NCBI GenBank assembly: GCA_903923395.1 | Contig: CAIXXM010000048.1 | Location: 1 to 36,150 of the forward strand | DNA: 36,150 nt | Reading direction: 5' to 3' | DNA from: an uncultured Acidobacteriia bacterium | Lineage (GTDB): Bacteria > Acidobacteriota > Terriglobia > Bryobacterales > Bryobacteraceae | In this document: positions 23,972 to 32,146 of the stretch, piece after piece | Layout: every line of letters begins with the position of its first letter | Numbering within the stretch: the first letter of the stretch is position 1 | Translations under genes and position numbers: made by a program | The notes under the pieces: model-generated | Database searches by the model: none | What the model was told of the DNA's origin: nothing | What the model saw: only the letters and a program-made list of their open reading frames with translations

Positions 23972-24003
23972 TCACCGTGGAACTTCACCCATCGTTTACG
24001 GCC

Positions 24004-24021
24004 CGGTAACACTTCTGTAAC
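24004..24021 (+). promoter_or_regulatory. PHO-box-like direct repeat
   Basis: CGGTAAC-n4-CTGTAAC, two 7-mers with 4-nt spacing (11-bp period). The wider repeat GTAACACTTCT / GTAACGCTTCC (24006-24027) matches at 9 of 11 positions. It lies 11 bp before a -10-like TACGCT (24033-24038), where PhoB boxes normally replace the -35. It suggests autoregulation of the PhoB-like gene at 24048. Confidence 0.55.
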
Positions 24022-24032
24022 GCTTCCACCGC

Positions 24033-24038
24033 TACGCT
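24033..24038 (+). promoter_or_regulatory. -10-like TACGCT of the second phoB-like gene
   Basis: TACGCT ends 9 nt before the GTG at 24048. GAAAGAG in the gap could serve as a weak ribosome binding site only if transcription starts earlier than expected from this hexamer. Confidence 0.35.
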
Positions 24039-24047
24039 GAAAGAGTC

Positions 24048-24764
24048 GTGACCAAACGCATTGTTCTGATTGAAGACGACAGTGACCTCTTCTCGCTGTT
24101 GAAGTACAACCTGGAAAAGGAGGGGTTCTCCATGACCGGTTCACAGACCGGCCTTGGCGCGCTCGACCTTTGCCGCCGCGTCCGGCCGGATCTGATCCTG
24201 CTCGACATCATGTTGCCGGATTCTGACGGTCTCGATATCTGCAAGGGAATTCGGAATGATTCCGAACTCGCGCAGACCCCGATCATCTTTCTCACTGCCC
24301 GCGCCTCCGAGACAGACCGCATCGTGGGTCTTGAACTCGGCGCGAACGATTACATCGTCAAGCCGTTCTTCATCCGTGAACTCATCGCCCGCATCAAGCT
24401 GCAGTTTCGAACCCAGTCCGTGCCCTCCCGCGTCCTCAAGGCCGGTGGTGTGGAACTCGACCGCAGCAGCTGCCAGGTGAAGCTGCATGGCGATCCCCTG
24501 GCTCTGACCGCCACCGAATTCCGGTTGCTCGAATTTCTGATGTCGCGCCCCAGCGTTGTCTTCAGCCGAGAGCAGTTGCTCAACGCGGTGTGGGGGCAGG
24601 ACCGTGCCATTACAGACCGCACCGTGGACGTTTATATTCTCCGTTTGCGGCAAAAGATTGAACGCGATCCGGCCGCTCCGCGCCTGATCCACTCCGTCCG
24701 AGGCTTCGGTTATTCCTTCGAACCGCGCGCGCAGGAAAGCATCGCGGAACCAATCGCGTCGTAA
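24048..24764 (+). CDS. PhoB-like response regulator, second copy
   Basis: A 238-residue OmpR/PhoB-family regulator. Receiver: Asp10-Asp11, phosphoacceptor Asp53 in LILLDIMLPDSDG, IIFLTARASE and NDYIVKPFFIREL. Winged helix: LALTATEFRLLEFLMSRPS, RTVDVYILRLRQKIERDP and HSVRGFGYSFEP. It is clearly a paralogue of the regulator at 22539. GTG start. The PHO-box-like repeat directly upstream supports a phosphate-starvation (PhoB) role, although no phoR, phoU or pst gene is in the window. The last 12 or so residues (QESIAEPIAS) are an extra tail. Confidence 0.9.
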   Translation: MTKRIVLIEDDSDLFSLLKYNLEKEGFSMTGSQTGLGALDLCRRVRPDLILLDIMLPDSDGLDICKGIRNDSELAQTPIIFLTARASETDRIVGLELGANDYIVKPFFIRELIARIKLQFRTQSVPSRVLKAGGVELDRSSCQVKLHGDPLALTATEFRLLEFLMSRPSVVFSREQLLNAVWGQDRAITDRTVDVYILRLRQKIERDPAAPRLIHSVRGFGYSFEPRAQESIAEPIAS

Positions 24765-24828
24765 TTCGCATTTCAATGGTTACGGGGCAGAACTAATTAT
24801 TCCCGCTTGTGTTTGGCTAGGCATGGTC

Positions 24829-24922
24829 CCGGAGGTTTTCCTCCGGCAGCAGATCGGAGGCTGTCTGCTGGAGATGTACCCCGGAGGCGCGGAATGGATC
24901 TACCACTATTCCGCGCCATCTC
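24829..24922 (+). ncRNA. Candidate structured RNA: three consecutive hairpins
   Basis: Three stems in 94 nt. CCGGAGG-TTTT-CCTCCGG (24829-24846). CAGCAGA-n10-TCTGCTG (24847-24870). GGCGCGGAAT-n12-ATTCCGCGCC (24886-24917), flanked by GAGAT (24871-24875) and ATCTC (24918-24922). CGGAGG recurs three times at 25-27 nt spacing. The loops of the second and third stems contain GGA. No T-tract follows, so simple terminators are less likely. No known RNA family is recognised. It could be a small RNA, or the leader of the threonylcarbamoyl-AMP synthase gene. Confidence 0.4.
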
Positions 24923-24947
24923 CCCTGAGGTAACTGCCGTCTTGTGT

Positions 24948-24953
24948 TACGCT
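24948..24953 (+). promoter_or_regulatory. -10-like TACGCT upstream of the tsaC-type gene
   Basis: TACGCT ends 7 nt before the GTG at 24961 with no Shine-Dalgarno, suggesting a leaderless mRNA. The same hexamer precedes the gene at 24048. Confidence 0.3.
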
Positions 24954-24960
24954 TACCCCA

Positions 24961-25605
24961 GTGGCTACGGATCTCCTCGAGATTGACCCGGAAAACCCCT
25001 CAGAGGAAGCTGTCTCGCGTGCTGCATCCGCCATCCGGCGCGGCGCGGTAGTGGCAATTCCCACTGATGCTCTTTATACCCTGGTAGCAGACCCTTACAA
25101 TTTGCGCGCTGTCAGCATGGTGTTTCATGCCAAGGGACGGGAATCACAGCGCTCACTTCCCCTTCTGGTTCGTGATTCGTTGATGGTGGAAGAACTGGCG
25201 CGTGACATCTCCCCGCGGTTCAAGATGCTGGCCCGGAAATTCTGGCCGGGTCCGCTCACCATCATTCTTCCCGCCGCCTCAAAGATTCCGCTCAAAGTGA
25301 CGGGCAACACCGGACGCCTCGCCGTCCGTCAGGCCCGCTCTGCCGTGGCGGATGCGCTGCTCAACCGTTTGAATCAACCGCTGATCTCCACCAGTGCCAA
25401 TATCTCCGGCATGCCGACCTGCCGCACCGGCATTGAAGTTTTTGGAACCATGGATGGCCGTGTCGATCTTGTCCTCGATGGCGGGCCGTGCGAAGGCATG
25501 GGGTCCAGCACGGTCGATATCACAGAGCCGGAATGGCGTCTCATCAAAGAAGGCGCGGTGACGGCGCAGGAAATTGCGGCCTGTCTCGAAGGGCCTGAAA
25601 TTTAA
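24961..25605 (+). CDS. L-threonylcarbamoyladenylate synthase (Sua5/YciO/TsaC family)
   Basis: A 214-residue single-domain enzyme that makes threonylcarbamoyl-AMP from threonine, bicarbonate and ATP for the t6A37 modification of tRNA. Conserved parts are VVAIPTDALYTLVADP (about 30-45; many homologues have PTDTxYGL), a KGRESQRSLPLLV segment, FWPGPLTIILPA, AVRQARSAVADALL and the STSANISG motif. It lacks the C-terminal Sua5 domain. GTG start, no Shine-Dalgarno. Its stop overlaps the convergent AraC gene by 4 nt. The YciO branch, with a less certain function, cannot be fully excluded. Confidence 0.87.
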   Translation: MATDLLEIDPENPSEEAVSRAASAIRRGAVVAIPTDALYTLVADPYNLRAVSMVFHAKGRESQRSLPLLVRDSLMVEELARDISPRFKMLARKFWPGPLTIILPAASKIPLKVTGNTGRLAVRQARSAVADALLNRLNQPLISTSANISGMPTCRTGIEVFGTMDGRVDLVLDGGPCEGMGSSTVDITEPEWRLIKEGAVTAQEIAACLEGPEI

Positions 25606-26495
25606 GACGGCGTACTCGAGAACCTGGCTGCCTGCCGGAATTCGCGGGGTGTCTGGCCGGTGAGTTTCTTGAAGTCCTTGCTGAAGAAGAACCGGTCGCG
25701 GTAACCCACGAGTTCGGCAATCCTTTGCACTGGGTCGCTGGTATCGCCCAGACGCCGTTTTGCCTGCTCCATGCGTTCGCGCCGCAGCCAGTCAATGGGA
25801 CCGGTGCCGAAACTGTTCTTGAACTGGCGTGCGAAGTGGCTCTTACTCATCCCGGCGTGCGCGGCGAGTCCGGCCACGGTCAGCGGTTCGAAATAGAAGA
25901 GCCGGATCTTCTCCACCGCCCTTTGCAGCGGTGCGGAGATGGCCGCCTGTGCTGTATCGTTCTGGCGCGCCGAGAAGGCGAGGGCGATCAACTTCGCGAC
26001 CGCCGCGTGCAGCTTCGGAGCGTCAGCGGCCTGCATCCACTGGAAGATTTCCTCGAAAATGGCCCGGCCCTCCTCCATGGCCAGACCTTGCAATACAGGC
26101 TTTGTATCCACCGCAAGAATTCGCGAAATCTGTTCCAGCCGCGGACCCTCAATTCTGACCCACAACACTTCCCAGGGGTCTTCCGCCACCGCCCCATGCT
26201 CATGTGCCTGATGGCAGTTGATCCAGGCAAAGCAGCCTGGGGTAACGCTGTGCATATCGCCGCCCAGTTTCACGTAACCCCGTCCGCGCAAACAGAGGAT
26301 CAGTTCGTGTCCGGGGAAGTGTTCGCGGGCAATATGGTGGTCAGGGCCGCCCACCAGATGTCCGGCGCGGGGTACGGTATAGAACACATCTTGATAGAGC
26401 GGATGCCCCGTGGAGTACAAAGAAATCGGGAAATAGGAGAGCGCAGGCTGCGGCACGATGAGAGGATAATACAACTTTTTCGCAGTCAGAGCCAT
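25602..26495 (-). CDS. AraC-family transcriptional regulator
   Basis: A 297-residue regulator. The N-terminal cupin-like sensor domain (about 40-120) has HELILCLRGRGYVKLGGD and PGCFAWINCHQAHEHG, the arrangement of carbohydrate-responsive AraC proteins. The C-terminal double helix-turn-helix (about 190-290) has LTVAGLAAHAGMSKSHFARQ, FKNSFGTGPIDWLRRERM and IAELVGYRDRFFFSKDFKKL. It diverges from the DUF1553 operon with only a few tens of base pairs between starts, so that operon is its most likely target. A sugar ligand is inferred from domain type only. Confidence 0.9.
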   Translation of the reverse strand: MALTAKKLYYPLIVPQPALSYFPISLYSTGHPLYQDVFYTVPRAGHLVGGPDHHIAREHFPGHELILCLRGRGYVKLGGDMHSVTPGCFAWINCHQAHEHGAVAEDPWEVLWVRIEGPRLEQISRILAVDTKPVLQGLAMEEGRAIFEEIFQWMQAADAPKLHAAVAKLIALAFSARQNDTAQAAISAPLQRAVEKIRLFYFEPLTVAGLAAHAGMSKSHFARQFKNSFGTGPIDWLRRERMEQAKRRLGDTSDPVQRIAELVGYRDRFFFSKDFKKLTGQTPREFRQAARFSSTPS

Positions 26496-26548
26496 TGCGC
26501 CGCCGCGGCAGGTGCGACAGAGTAGAGTTCGTGAAGATTCTTCCGCTC

Positions 26549-29500
26549 ATGAGAGGCTCGCGCGCAACGGACTCGCCATCCGCGTTGAAGTTGGCGGGTT
26601 TATTGACCGGATCGGTGCAGCGAACGGCGGCCTGTGCGCTTCTCACGCTCGTCTTGCCGCTGGCGCTTACCGCACAGACCGTCAACTTCAGCCGGGAGAT
26701 TCTGCCGCTGCTTTCTGACAAGTGCTTTAGTTGTCATGGCGCCGACCCTTCCACGCGCATGGCCGGACTGCGCCTCGATACCCGCGAAGAGGCCACCAAA
26801 CCCCGCCGCGGCAAGGCTGCCGTGATGCCCGGCAAGCCGGAAGACAGTCTCATAATGGCGCGGATTGCACCGGCCAATCCGAACAGCATCATGCCCCCGG
26901 AGCGCTCTCATAAAGCGCCGTTAACCGCGGAACAGGTGGCAACCTTCCGCCGGTGGATCGAGCAGGGCGCTGCCTGGGGAAAGCACTGGTCGTTTGAGAA
27001 GCCGGAGCGCGGGGCCGGTGCTTCCATCGATGAATTCATCTCGCAAAGGCTCACCAGGGAGGGCTTGCGGATGTCCCCCGCAGCGTCACGCGAGACGTTG
27101 ATCCGGCGGGTCTCATTCGATCTAACCGGTTTGCCACCCACCCCTGAGGCTGTTGCCGCATTCGTGGCGGACCAATCCCCCGATGCGTGGAAGAAGGTGG
27201 TCGCCTCGCTGCTTGCCAGTGAGCACTTTGGCGAGCGCATGGCGATGTGGTGGCTCGATGCCGCCCACTATGCCGATACCGACGGGTTTCAGGCGGATTC
27301 CAATCGCACCAATTGGCCGTGGCGCGACTGGGTGGTCAACGCCTTCAACAAGAACCAGCGCTTTGACCAGTTCACTATTGAACAGTTCGCCGGAGATCTG
27401 CTGCCCAATGCCACGCCGGAACAGAAACTCGCCACAGGGTTCTTCCGCAGCCATATGACGAACGGCGAGGGCGGGCGCGATCCGGAAGAGTCGCGCATTG
27501 ATTATGTGATGGACCGCGTGAATACCACGGGCACGGTCTGGCTGGGTCTCACCACGGGCTGCGCGCAATGCCATACGCATAAGTTCGACCCCATCACACA
27601 CAACGAATACTACTCGCTCTCCGGCTTCTTCAACAGCATTGATGAGGATGGCCATGCGGGTCCGGGCAAATCCAAGCCTTACTTGAAGTACAGTTCCCCC
27701 TACGCCGCTCGCGCCATTGCGGAAGCGAAGCAGTTGGTGGATTCCCGGAAGCCCGCCGAAGCTGCGGCGCGCTCGTCCGCGGAGAAGCCGTTTGCGTTGT
27801 GGCTCGCAGCGCAGACCAAGGAAGTGCAGCGTGGTTTCAGGGCTTGGCGAAACTTGCGGGTCACGGGTCTCGAATCAGCGGAAGGCACGAAGCTCACGCA
27901 GCAGTCTGACGGTGCCATTCAGGCTGGCGGGCCCAACCCTGTGCAGGATGATTATCGTATCTCAGCGACTCTTCCTCTCCGGGCGGTAACTGGACTCAAA
28001 CTGGAGGTCCTGCCATATGAGGGCCACTTATCGCGGGGTAAGTCCGGTGAGTTTCTGTTGACAGACGTGAAGTTACAAGTCCGCAAGAAAGGCAACAGTC
28101 AGCTCCGGGATATTACTTTCCGGAAAGCCACGGCGGATTTTAATGCAGATACGAAGAAGCACGGCGGGTACGGAAACATTACGGACACGCTGGATGATGA
28201 CCCGCGCAACGGCTGGACAACGATTGGCTCCGCACAGAGCGCGGTTCATACAGGCGTCTATGCGCTCGCTGAACCGCTCACGCTGGCTCCCGATGAGGAG
28301 ATCCTCTTCGAGATGCGGCACCGTTCCACCACAGGGGATGCCAATATCGCCCGGTTCCAGCTCTATGTGACGGATCAGCCCGGCCCGGCGGTGGAAAGCG
28401 TGGATACTGCGCCCCTCGAACAGTTAGCCTGGTTGAAGGCCGGAGAAGTTACTCCTGAGCCACTGCGGCAAAAGCTGTTTGAGCAGTTCCTTACCACCTG
28501 GCAGCCCTATCTTGCCGCCAAAGAGATGCTCGACCGCGCCACGCGCCAGTATGACGAAGTGAAGGCCGCGGATGCCGTGAATGTGATGGTGCTCGCCGAA
28601 CGTCCTGCGCCGCGGGAAACCAACGTGTTACTCCGCGGGGTTTGGGATAAGAAGGGGGAAAAGGTGGAGCCCGGTATCATTGCCGCCATTGCGCCGTGGC
28701 CCGCTGCCGGATATCCCGAAGACAAGCGCGACCGGCTTGGTCTGGCGCACTGGATTGTCTCACGACAGAACCCCCTCACCGCCCGCGTCATTGTCAATGA
28801 TCTTTGGCAGATCATGTTTGGCGCCGGTCTGGTCCGCACCCCGGAGGACTTCGGTTTACAGGGCGAACATCCCACGCATCCCGAGTTACTGGACTGGCTT
28901 GCTGTGGAGTTCATGGAAAGTGGCTGGGATGTGAAGCACATGCTGACCCTGATGGCGGAAAGTCAGGCTTACCGGCAGCGCTCAGAAGTGTCGCCGGAAC
29001 TGCAGGCGCGCGATCCACAGAACCTGCTGCTGGCGCACGGTCCCAGATACAGACTGGCGAGTTGGATGCTTCGTGACGCGGCGCTGCAATATGCCGGAGT
29101 GCTGAACCCTGCAATCGGCGGGCCTCCTGTCAAACCGTACCAGCCGGAGGGTGTCTGGGAAGAACTCTTCATGGGGCGATTCAAGTATGAGGCCAGCGAA
29201 GGTCCGGCGCAGTACCGCCGCTCCCTGTACGCTTTCTGGCGGCGGTCGATTGCACCTACGTTTTTGTTTGACACCGCACAGCGCAGAGCTTGTGAAGTTC
29301 GTATCTCGCGGACCAATACTCCACTGCAGGCGCTGACCCTGATGAATGATGCGACTTATCTGGAAGCCTCCCGTACACTGGCAGAGCAGGCACTCTCCCT
29401 GCCAGCGCCGCAACGGGCGGCCGCAGTCTTCCAGAGGGTACTGGGTCGTAAGCCGGATAGTAAGGAAGCCACCGTTCTGCAGCGTGAGTATGACCGCGTG

Positions 29501-29650
29501 CTGCAGTATTACCGGAAGTCGTCCGCTGATGCCGGATTACTCGTCAAGGTGGGCCAGAGCAGCAGCAAGGCATCCAGCCCGGAGTTAGCTGCCTGGATGG
29601 TCATTTCGGGCATGATACTGAATCTCGATGAGGCGATGACTCATGAATAA
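26549..29650 (+). CDS. PSCyt1-DUF1549-DUF1553 (PSD1) cytochrome-containing protein
   Basis: A large protein of about 1033 residues, exported (hydrophobic ACALLTLVLPLALTAQ). The cytochrome-like domain has a haem motif CFSCHGADP in the context LPLLSDKCFSCHG, then DSLIMARIAPANPNSIMPP. DUF1549 follows (RRVSFDLTGLPPTPEAVAAF; MWWLDAAHYADTDGF), including a second CxxCH (CAQCHTHKFDP). The C-terminal DUF1553 domain carries VIVNDLWQIMFGAGLV and SRTNTPLQALTLMNDATYLE. These proteins are abundant in Planctomycetes and Solibacter and are thought to act in extracytoplasmic polysaccharide breakdown or redox; the exact role is unknown. Alternative starts are GTG 26531 and GTG 26615; the last gives the tidiest signal peptide. 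Confidence 0.88.
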   Translation: MRGSRATDSPSALKLAGLLTGSVQRTAACALLTLVLPLALTAQTVNFSREILPLLSDKCFSCHGADPSTRMAGLRLDTREEATKPRRGKAAVMPGKPEDSLIMARIAPANPNSIMPPERSHKAPLTAEQVATFRRWIEQGAAWGKHWSFEKPERGAGASIDEFISQRLTREGLRMSPAASRETLIRRVSFDLTGLPPTPEAVAAFVADQSPDAWKKVVASLLASEHFGERMAMWWLDAAHYADTDGFQADSNRTNWPWRDWVVNAFNKNQRFDQFTIEQFAGDLLPNATPEQKLATGFFRSHMTNGEGGRDPEESRIDYVMDRVNTTGTVWLGLTTGCAQCHTHKFDPITHNEYYSLSGFFNSIDEDGHAGPGKSKPYLKYSSPYAARAIAEAKQLVDSRKPAEAAARSSAEKPFALWLAAQTKEVQRGFRAWRNLRVTGLESAEGTKLTQQSDGAIQAGGPNPVQDDYRISATLPLRAVTGLKLEVLPYEGHLSRGKSGEFLLTDVKLQVRKKGNSQLRDITFRKATADFNADTKKHGGYGNITDTLDDDPRNGWTTIGSAQSAVHTGVYALAEPLTLAPDEEILFEMRHRSTTGDANIARFQLYVTDQPGPAVESVDTAPLEQLAWLKAGEVTPEPLRQKLFEQFLTTWQPYLAAKEMLDRATRQYDEVKAADAVNVMVLAERPAPRETNVLLRGVWDKKGEKVEPGIIAAIAPWPAAGYPEDKRDRLGLAHWIVSRQNPLTARVIVNDLWQIMFGAGLVRTPEDFGLQGEHPTHPELLDWLAVEFMESGWDVKHMLTLMAESQAYRQRSEVSPELQARDPQNLLLAHGPRYRLASWMLRDAALQYAGVLNPAIGGPPVKPYQPEGVWEELFMGRFKYEASEGPAQYRRSLYAFWRRSIAPTFLFDTAQRRACEVRISRTNTPLQALTLMNDATYLEASRTLAEQALSLPAPQRAAAVFQRVLGRKPDSKEATVLQREYDRVLQYYRKSSADAGLLVKVGQSSSKASSPELAAWMVISGMILNLDEAMTHE

Positions 29651-30692
29651 GTTGACCAGGCGTACCGTGCTGGCAGCACCGCTGCTGGCCACGCAGAGTA
29701 AAGCCGCGCCGGATTTCCATAACTCCACCATCGGCCATGGCGACTTCCGTTACCGCGTGGATCTGAAATGGAGCCAGGCTGACCCCGCGAAGAACCCCGT
29801 CAATGATTGTCATGAGATGGTACAGGTCAGCGATGGCCGCCTGTTCCTGTTGACCAATCAGCCGCTGAATAACATTCTGATCTATTCGGTTGCCGGCAAG
29901 CTGCTGGAGACGTGGACGGTCAACTTCCGCGGCGCGCATGGACTGACTCTCCACAAGGAGGCAAGCGGCAAGGAGTTTCTGTATCTTACTGACACCGGCA
30001 CGGGCAGAGTAATCAAGACAACCCTGACTGGGGAGATTGTTCTGGAGCTTCCACACGCACAGAAATGCGGCGCGTATCCGGCAACGGATACTTATAGCCC
30101 CACCGAGACCACTGTTGCTCCCAATGGCGACATCTTTGTGGCGGATGGCTATGGATCACAATATATTCTCCGCTTTGACCAGACAGGCAAGTATCTGAGT
30201 AAGTTCGGCGGCAAGAGTACGCAGCCCACGAATCCCGCGCGGTTCATGCAGGCGCATGGAGTCACTCTGGATACCCGCGGCCCGGAACCTCTTCTGTTGG
30301 TGACCGAGCGCATCCGAAATGAATTCCAGTGGTTCACTTTGGATGGCCAGCCCCGCAAGAGTGTCTATCTTCCCGGGGCTTACGTCAGCCGCCCCGTCAT
30401 CGCTGGCAGGAACCTATACTCGGGCGTCTGTTTCGGGATGTTCCAGCATGATTTCCGGATGTGGCAGAATCGGGGCTTTGTGACCATTCTGGATGAGAAA
30501 GACCGCGTGGTTTCGAACCCTGGCGGGCAAGCCCCCGCTTACACCAGTGACGGGCACTTGCAGATTATGCTGCAGGATCAACCCGTGTTCCGGAACTGCC
30601 ATGATGTCTGCGTGGATACACAGGGTGACCTGTATGTCTGTCAGTGGGCCAGCGGCAAAGTTTACCCCTATAAGTTACACAGGATCGGCTGA
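29643..30692 (+). CDS. Tat-exported NHL/six-bladed beta-propeller protein
   Basis: A 349-residue protein starting MNKLTRRTVLAAPLLATQSK, with a twin-arginine-like signal. The mature part is a beta-propeller of NHL type: HEMVQVSDGRLFLLTNQPLN, LYLTDTGTGRVIKTTLTGE, ETTVAPNGDIFVADGYGSQY and CHDVCVDTQGDLYVCQWASG repeats, similar to the peptidyl-alpha-hydroxyglycine lyase-like propellers found in Solibacter. Catalysis is not demonstrated; it may only bind a ligand. Its start overlaps the preceding stop by 8 nt, and DUF1501 follows after 1 bp. Confidence 0.82.
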   Translation: MNKLTRRTVLAAPLLATQSKAAPDFHNSTIGHGDFRYRVDLKWSQADPAKNPVNDCHEMVQVSDGRLFLLTNQPLNNILIYSVAGKLLETWTVNFRGAHGLTLHKEASGKEFLYLTDTGTGRVIKTTLTGEIVLELPHAQKCGAYPATDTYSPTETTVAPNGDIFVADGYGSQYILRFDQTGKYLSKFGGKSTQPTNPARFMQAHGVTLDTRGPEPLLLVTERIRNEFQWFTLDGQPRKSVYLPGAYVSRPVIAGRNLYSGVCFGMFQHDFRMWQNRGFVTILDEKDRVVSNPGGQAPAYTSDGHLQIMLQDQPVFRNCHDVCVDTQGDLYVCQWASGKVYPYKLHRIG

Positions 30693-30693
30693 G

Positions 30694-32124
30694 ATGAACA
30701 ACGAACTTATACGACGATACTTTCTCAGCCAGGCCGGTGGCTTTTCCCTTGGGGCGATCGCACTGGCCGCCATGGGCGGTCCGGCTCGCGCGGCGGAGGA
30801 ACCACGCATCGGCCTGCCCGGGTTGCCTCACTTCGCTCCCAAAGCGAAGCGGGTGATCTTCCTGACACAATCCGGTGGACCCTCCCAGTTGGAGTTATTC
30901 GACTACAAGCCAGGCCTCATGCAATGGGCGGGCAAGGAACTGCCGGACTCCGTGCGTCAGGGCCAGCGCGTCACTACGATGACGGCGAACCAGAAGCAGT
31001 TGGTCATGCCCGGTGTAACCAAGTTCGGGCGCTACGGCCAGAGCGGTGCCACTGTCGGGGAATGGCTGCCGCATCTAACAAAGATTGTGGATGATATCTG
31101 CTTCATTAAATCGATGAATACAGACCAGATCAACCACGCTCCGGCAATGACGCAGATGCTGACTGGCAACCAGATCCCCGGACGTCCCAGCATCGGCTCC
31201 TGGGTGAGTTATGGCCTTGGCAGCGAAAACCGCAACCTGCCGGACTTTCTGGTGATGCTCTCAAAGATGCAGCGGCCCAGTGACCAGCCACTTTACGATC
31301 ATTACTGGGGCAGCGGTTTTCTCCCGTCGCGCTATCAGGGCGTGAAGCTCCGCAATGCGAAAGACGCCGTCCTCTACTTACAAGATCCTCCGGGCCTGCC
31401 CCGCACCGTGAGGCGCGAAATGCTGGATGGGCTGTCCGAACTGAATCAGCACCGCCTGGAACAGACGGGAGATCCGGAAATCGGCACACGCATCCGCCAG
31501 TATGAGATGGCATACCGGATGCAGACCAGTGTCCCGGAACTGCAAGACTTCAGCAAAGAGCCGGAAGAGATCTTCGAGTTATACGGCCCGGATTCCAGGC
31601 GCCCCGGCAGTTATGCGGCGAACTGTATCATGGCCCGCCGGCTTGCCGAGCGCGGTGTTCGTTTCATCCAGTTATTCCACCCGGACTGGGATCATCACAG
31701 CCGCCTGCCTTCCTGGTGCACAGCCCGCTGCCGGGATACGGACCAGCCCAGCGCCGCCTTGATTCAGGACTTGAAGCGCCGCGGCATGTTGGAAGATACT
31801 CTGGTGATCTGGGGCGGGGAATTCGGCCGCGGGGTGGCAGGGCAGGGCAAATGGGACAGCATTGAAGCCGGACGTGACCATCATCCGAGAGCCTTCACCA
31901 TGTGGATGGCTGGCGGTGGCGTCAAACCCGGCATGACTTATGGCGCGACGGATGATTTCAGCTTCAACGTCGCCGAGAATCCGGTCCACGTCAGGGATCT
32001 GCATGCCACCGTGATGCACTTGCTGGGCATCGATCATGAACGGTTCACTTACCGGAACCAGGGTCTCGAAATGCGTCTGACTGGCGTGGAGCACGCCAGC
32101 GTCGTCAAGGGAATCCTGGCGTAG
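30694..32124 (+). CDS. DUF1501-domain protein, exported
   Basis: A 476-residue protein of the DUF1501 family, which belongs to the alkaline phosphatase/sulfatase-like fold. The N-terminus LIRRYFLSQAGGFSLGAIAL is a Tat signal with an LIRRYFL motif. Further features are KRVIFLTQSGGPSQLELFDY, INHAPAMTQMLTGNQIPGRP, DTLVIWGGEFGR and GRDHHPRAFTMWMAGGGVKP. These are the usual DUF1501 signature blocks. The function is unknown; it nearly always accompanies a DUF1549/DUF1553 gene, as here. ATG 30694 follows the previous stop by 1 bp and gives the correct signal peptide. Confidence 0.9.
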   Translation: MNNELIRRYFLSQAGGFSLGAIALAAMGGPARAAEEPRIGLPGLPHFAPKAKRVIFLTQSGGPSQLELFDYKPGLMQWAGKELPDSVRQGQRVTTMTANQKQLVMPGVTKFGRYGQSGATVGEWLPHLTKIVDDICFIKSMNTDQINHAPAMTQMLTGNQIPGRPSIGSWVSYGLGSENRNLPDFLVMLSKMQRPSDQPLYDHYWGSGFLPSRYQGVKLRNAKDAVLYLQDPPGLPRTVRREMLDGLSELNQHRLEQTGDPEIGTRIRQYEMAYRMQTSVPELQDFSKEPEEIFELYGPDSRRPGSYAANCIMARRLAERGVRFIQLFHPDWDHHSRLPSWCTARCRDTDQPSAALIQDLKRRGMLEDTLVIWGGEFGRGVAGQGKWDSIEAGRDHHPRAFTMWMAGGGVKPGMTYGATDDFSFNVAENPVHVRDLHATVMHLLGIDHERFTYRNQGLEMRLTGVEHASVVKGILA

Positions 32125-32146
32125 CGGTTAAGTAGGTCAGACTAAG

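Noticed and set aside
24829-24922. Small SRP RNA, 6S RNA or tRNA as explanation for the hairpins
   Set aside because: The conserved SRP apical sequence, the 6S central bubble and the tRNA T-loop/anticodon pattern are not recognisable here.
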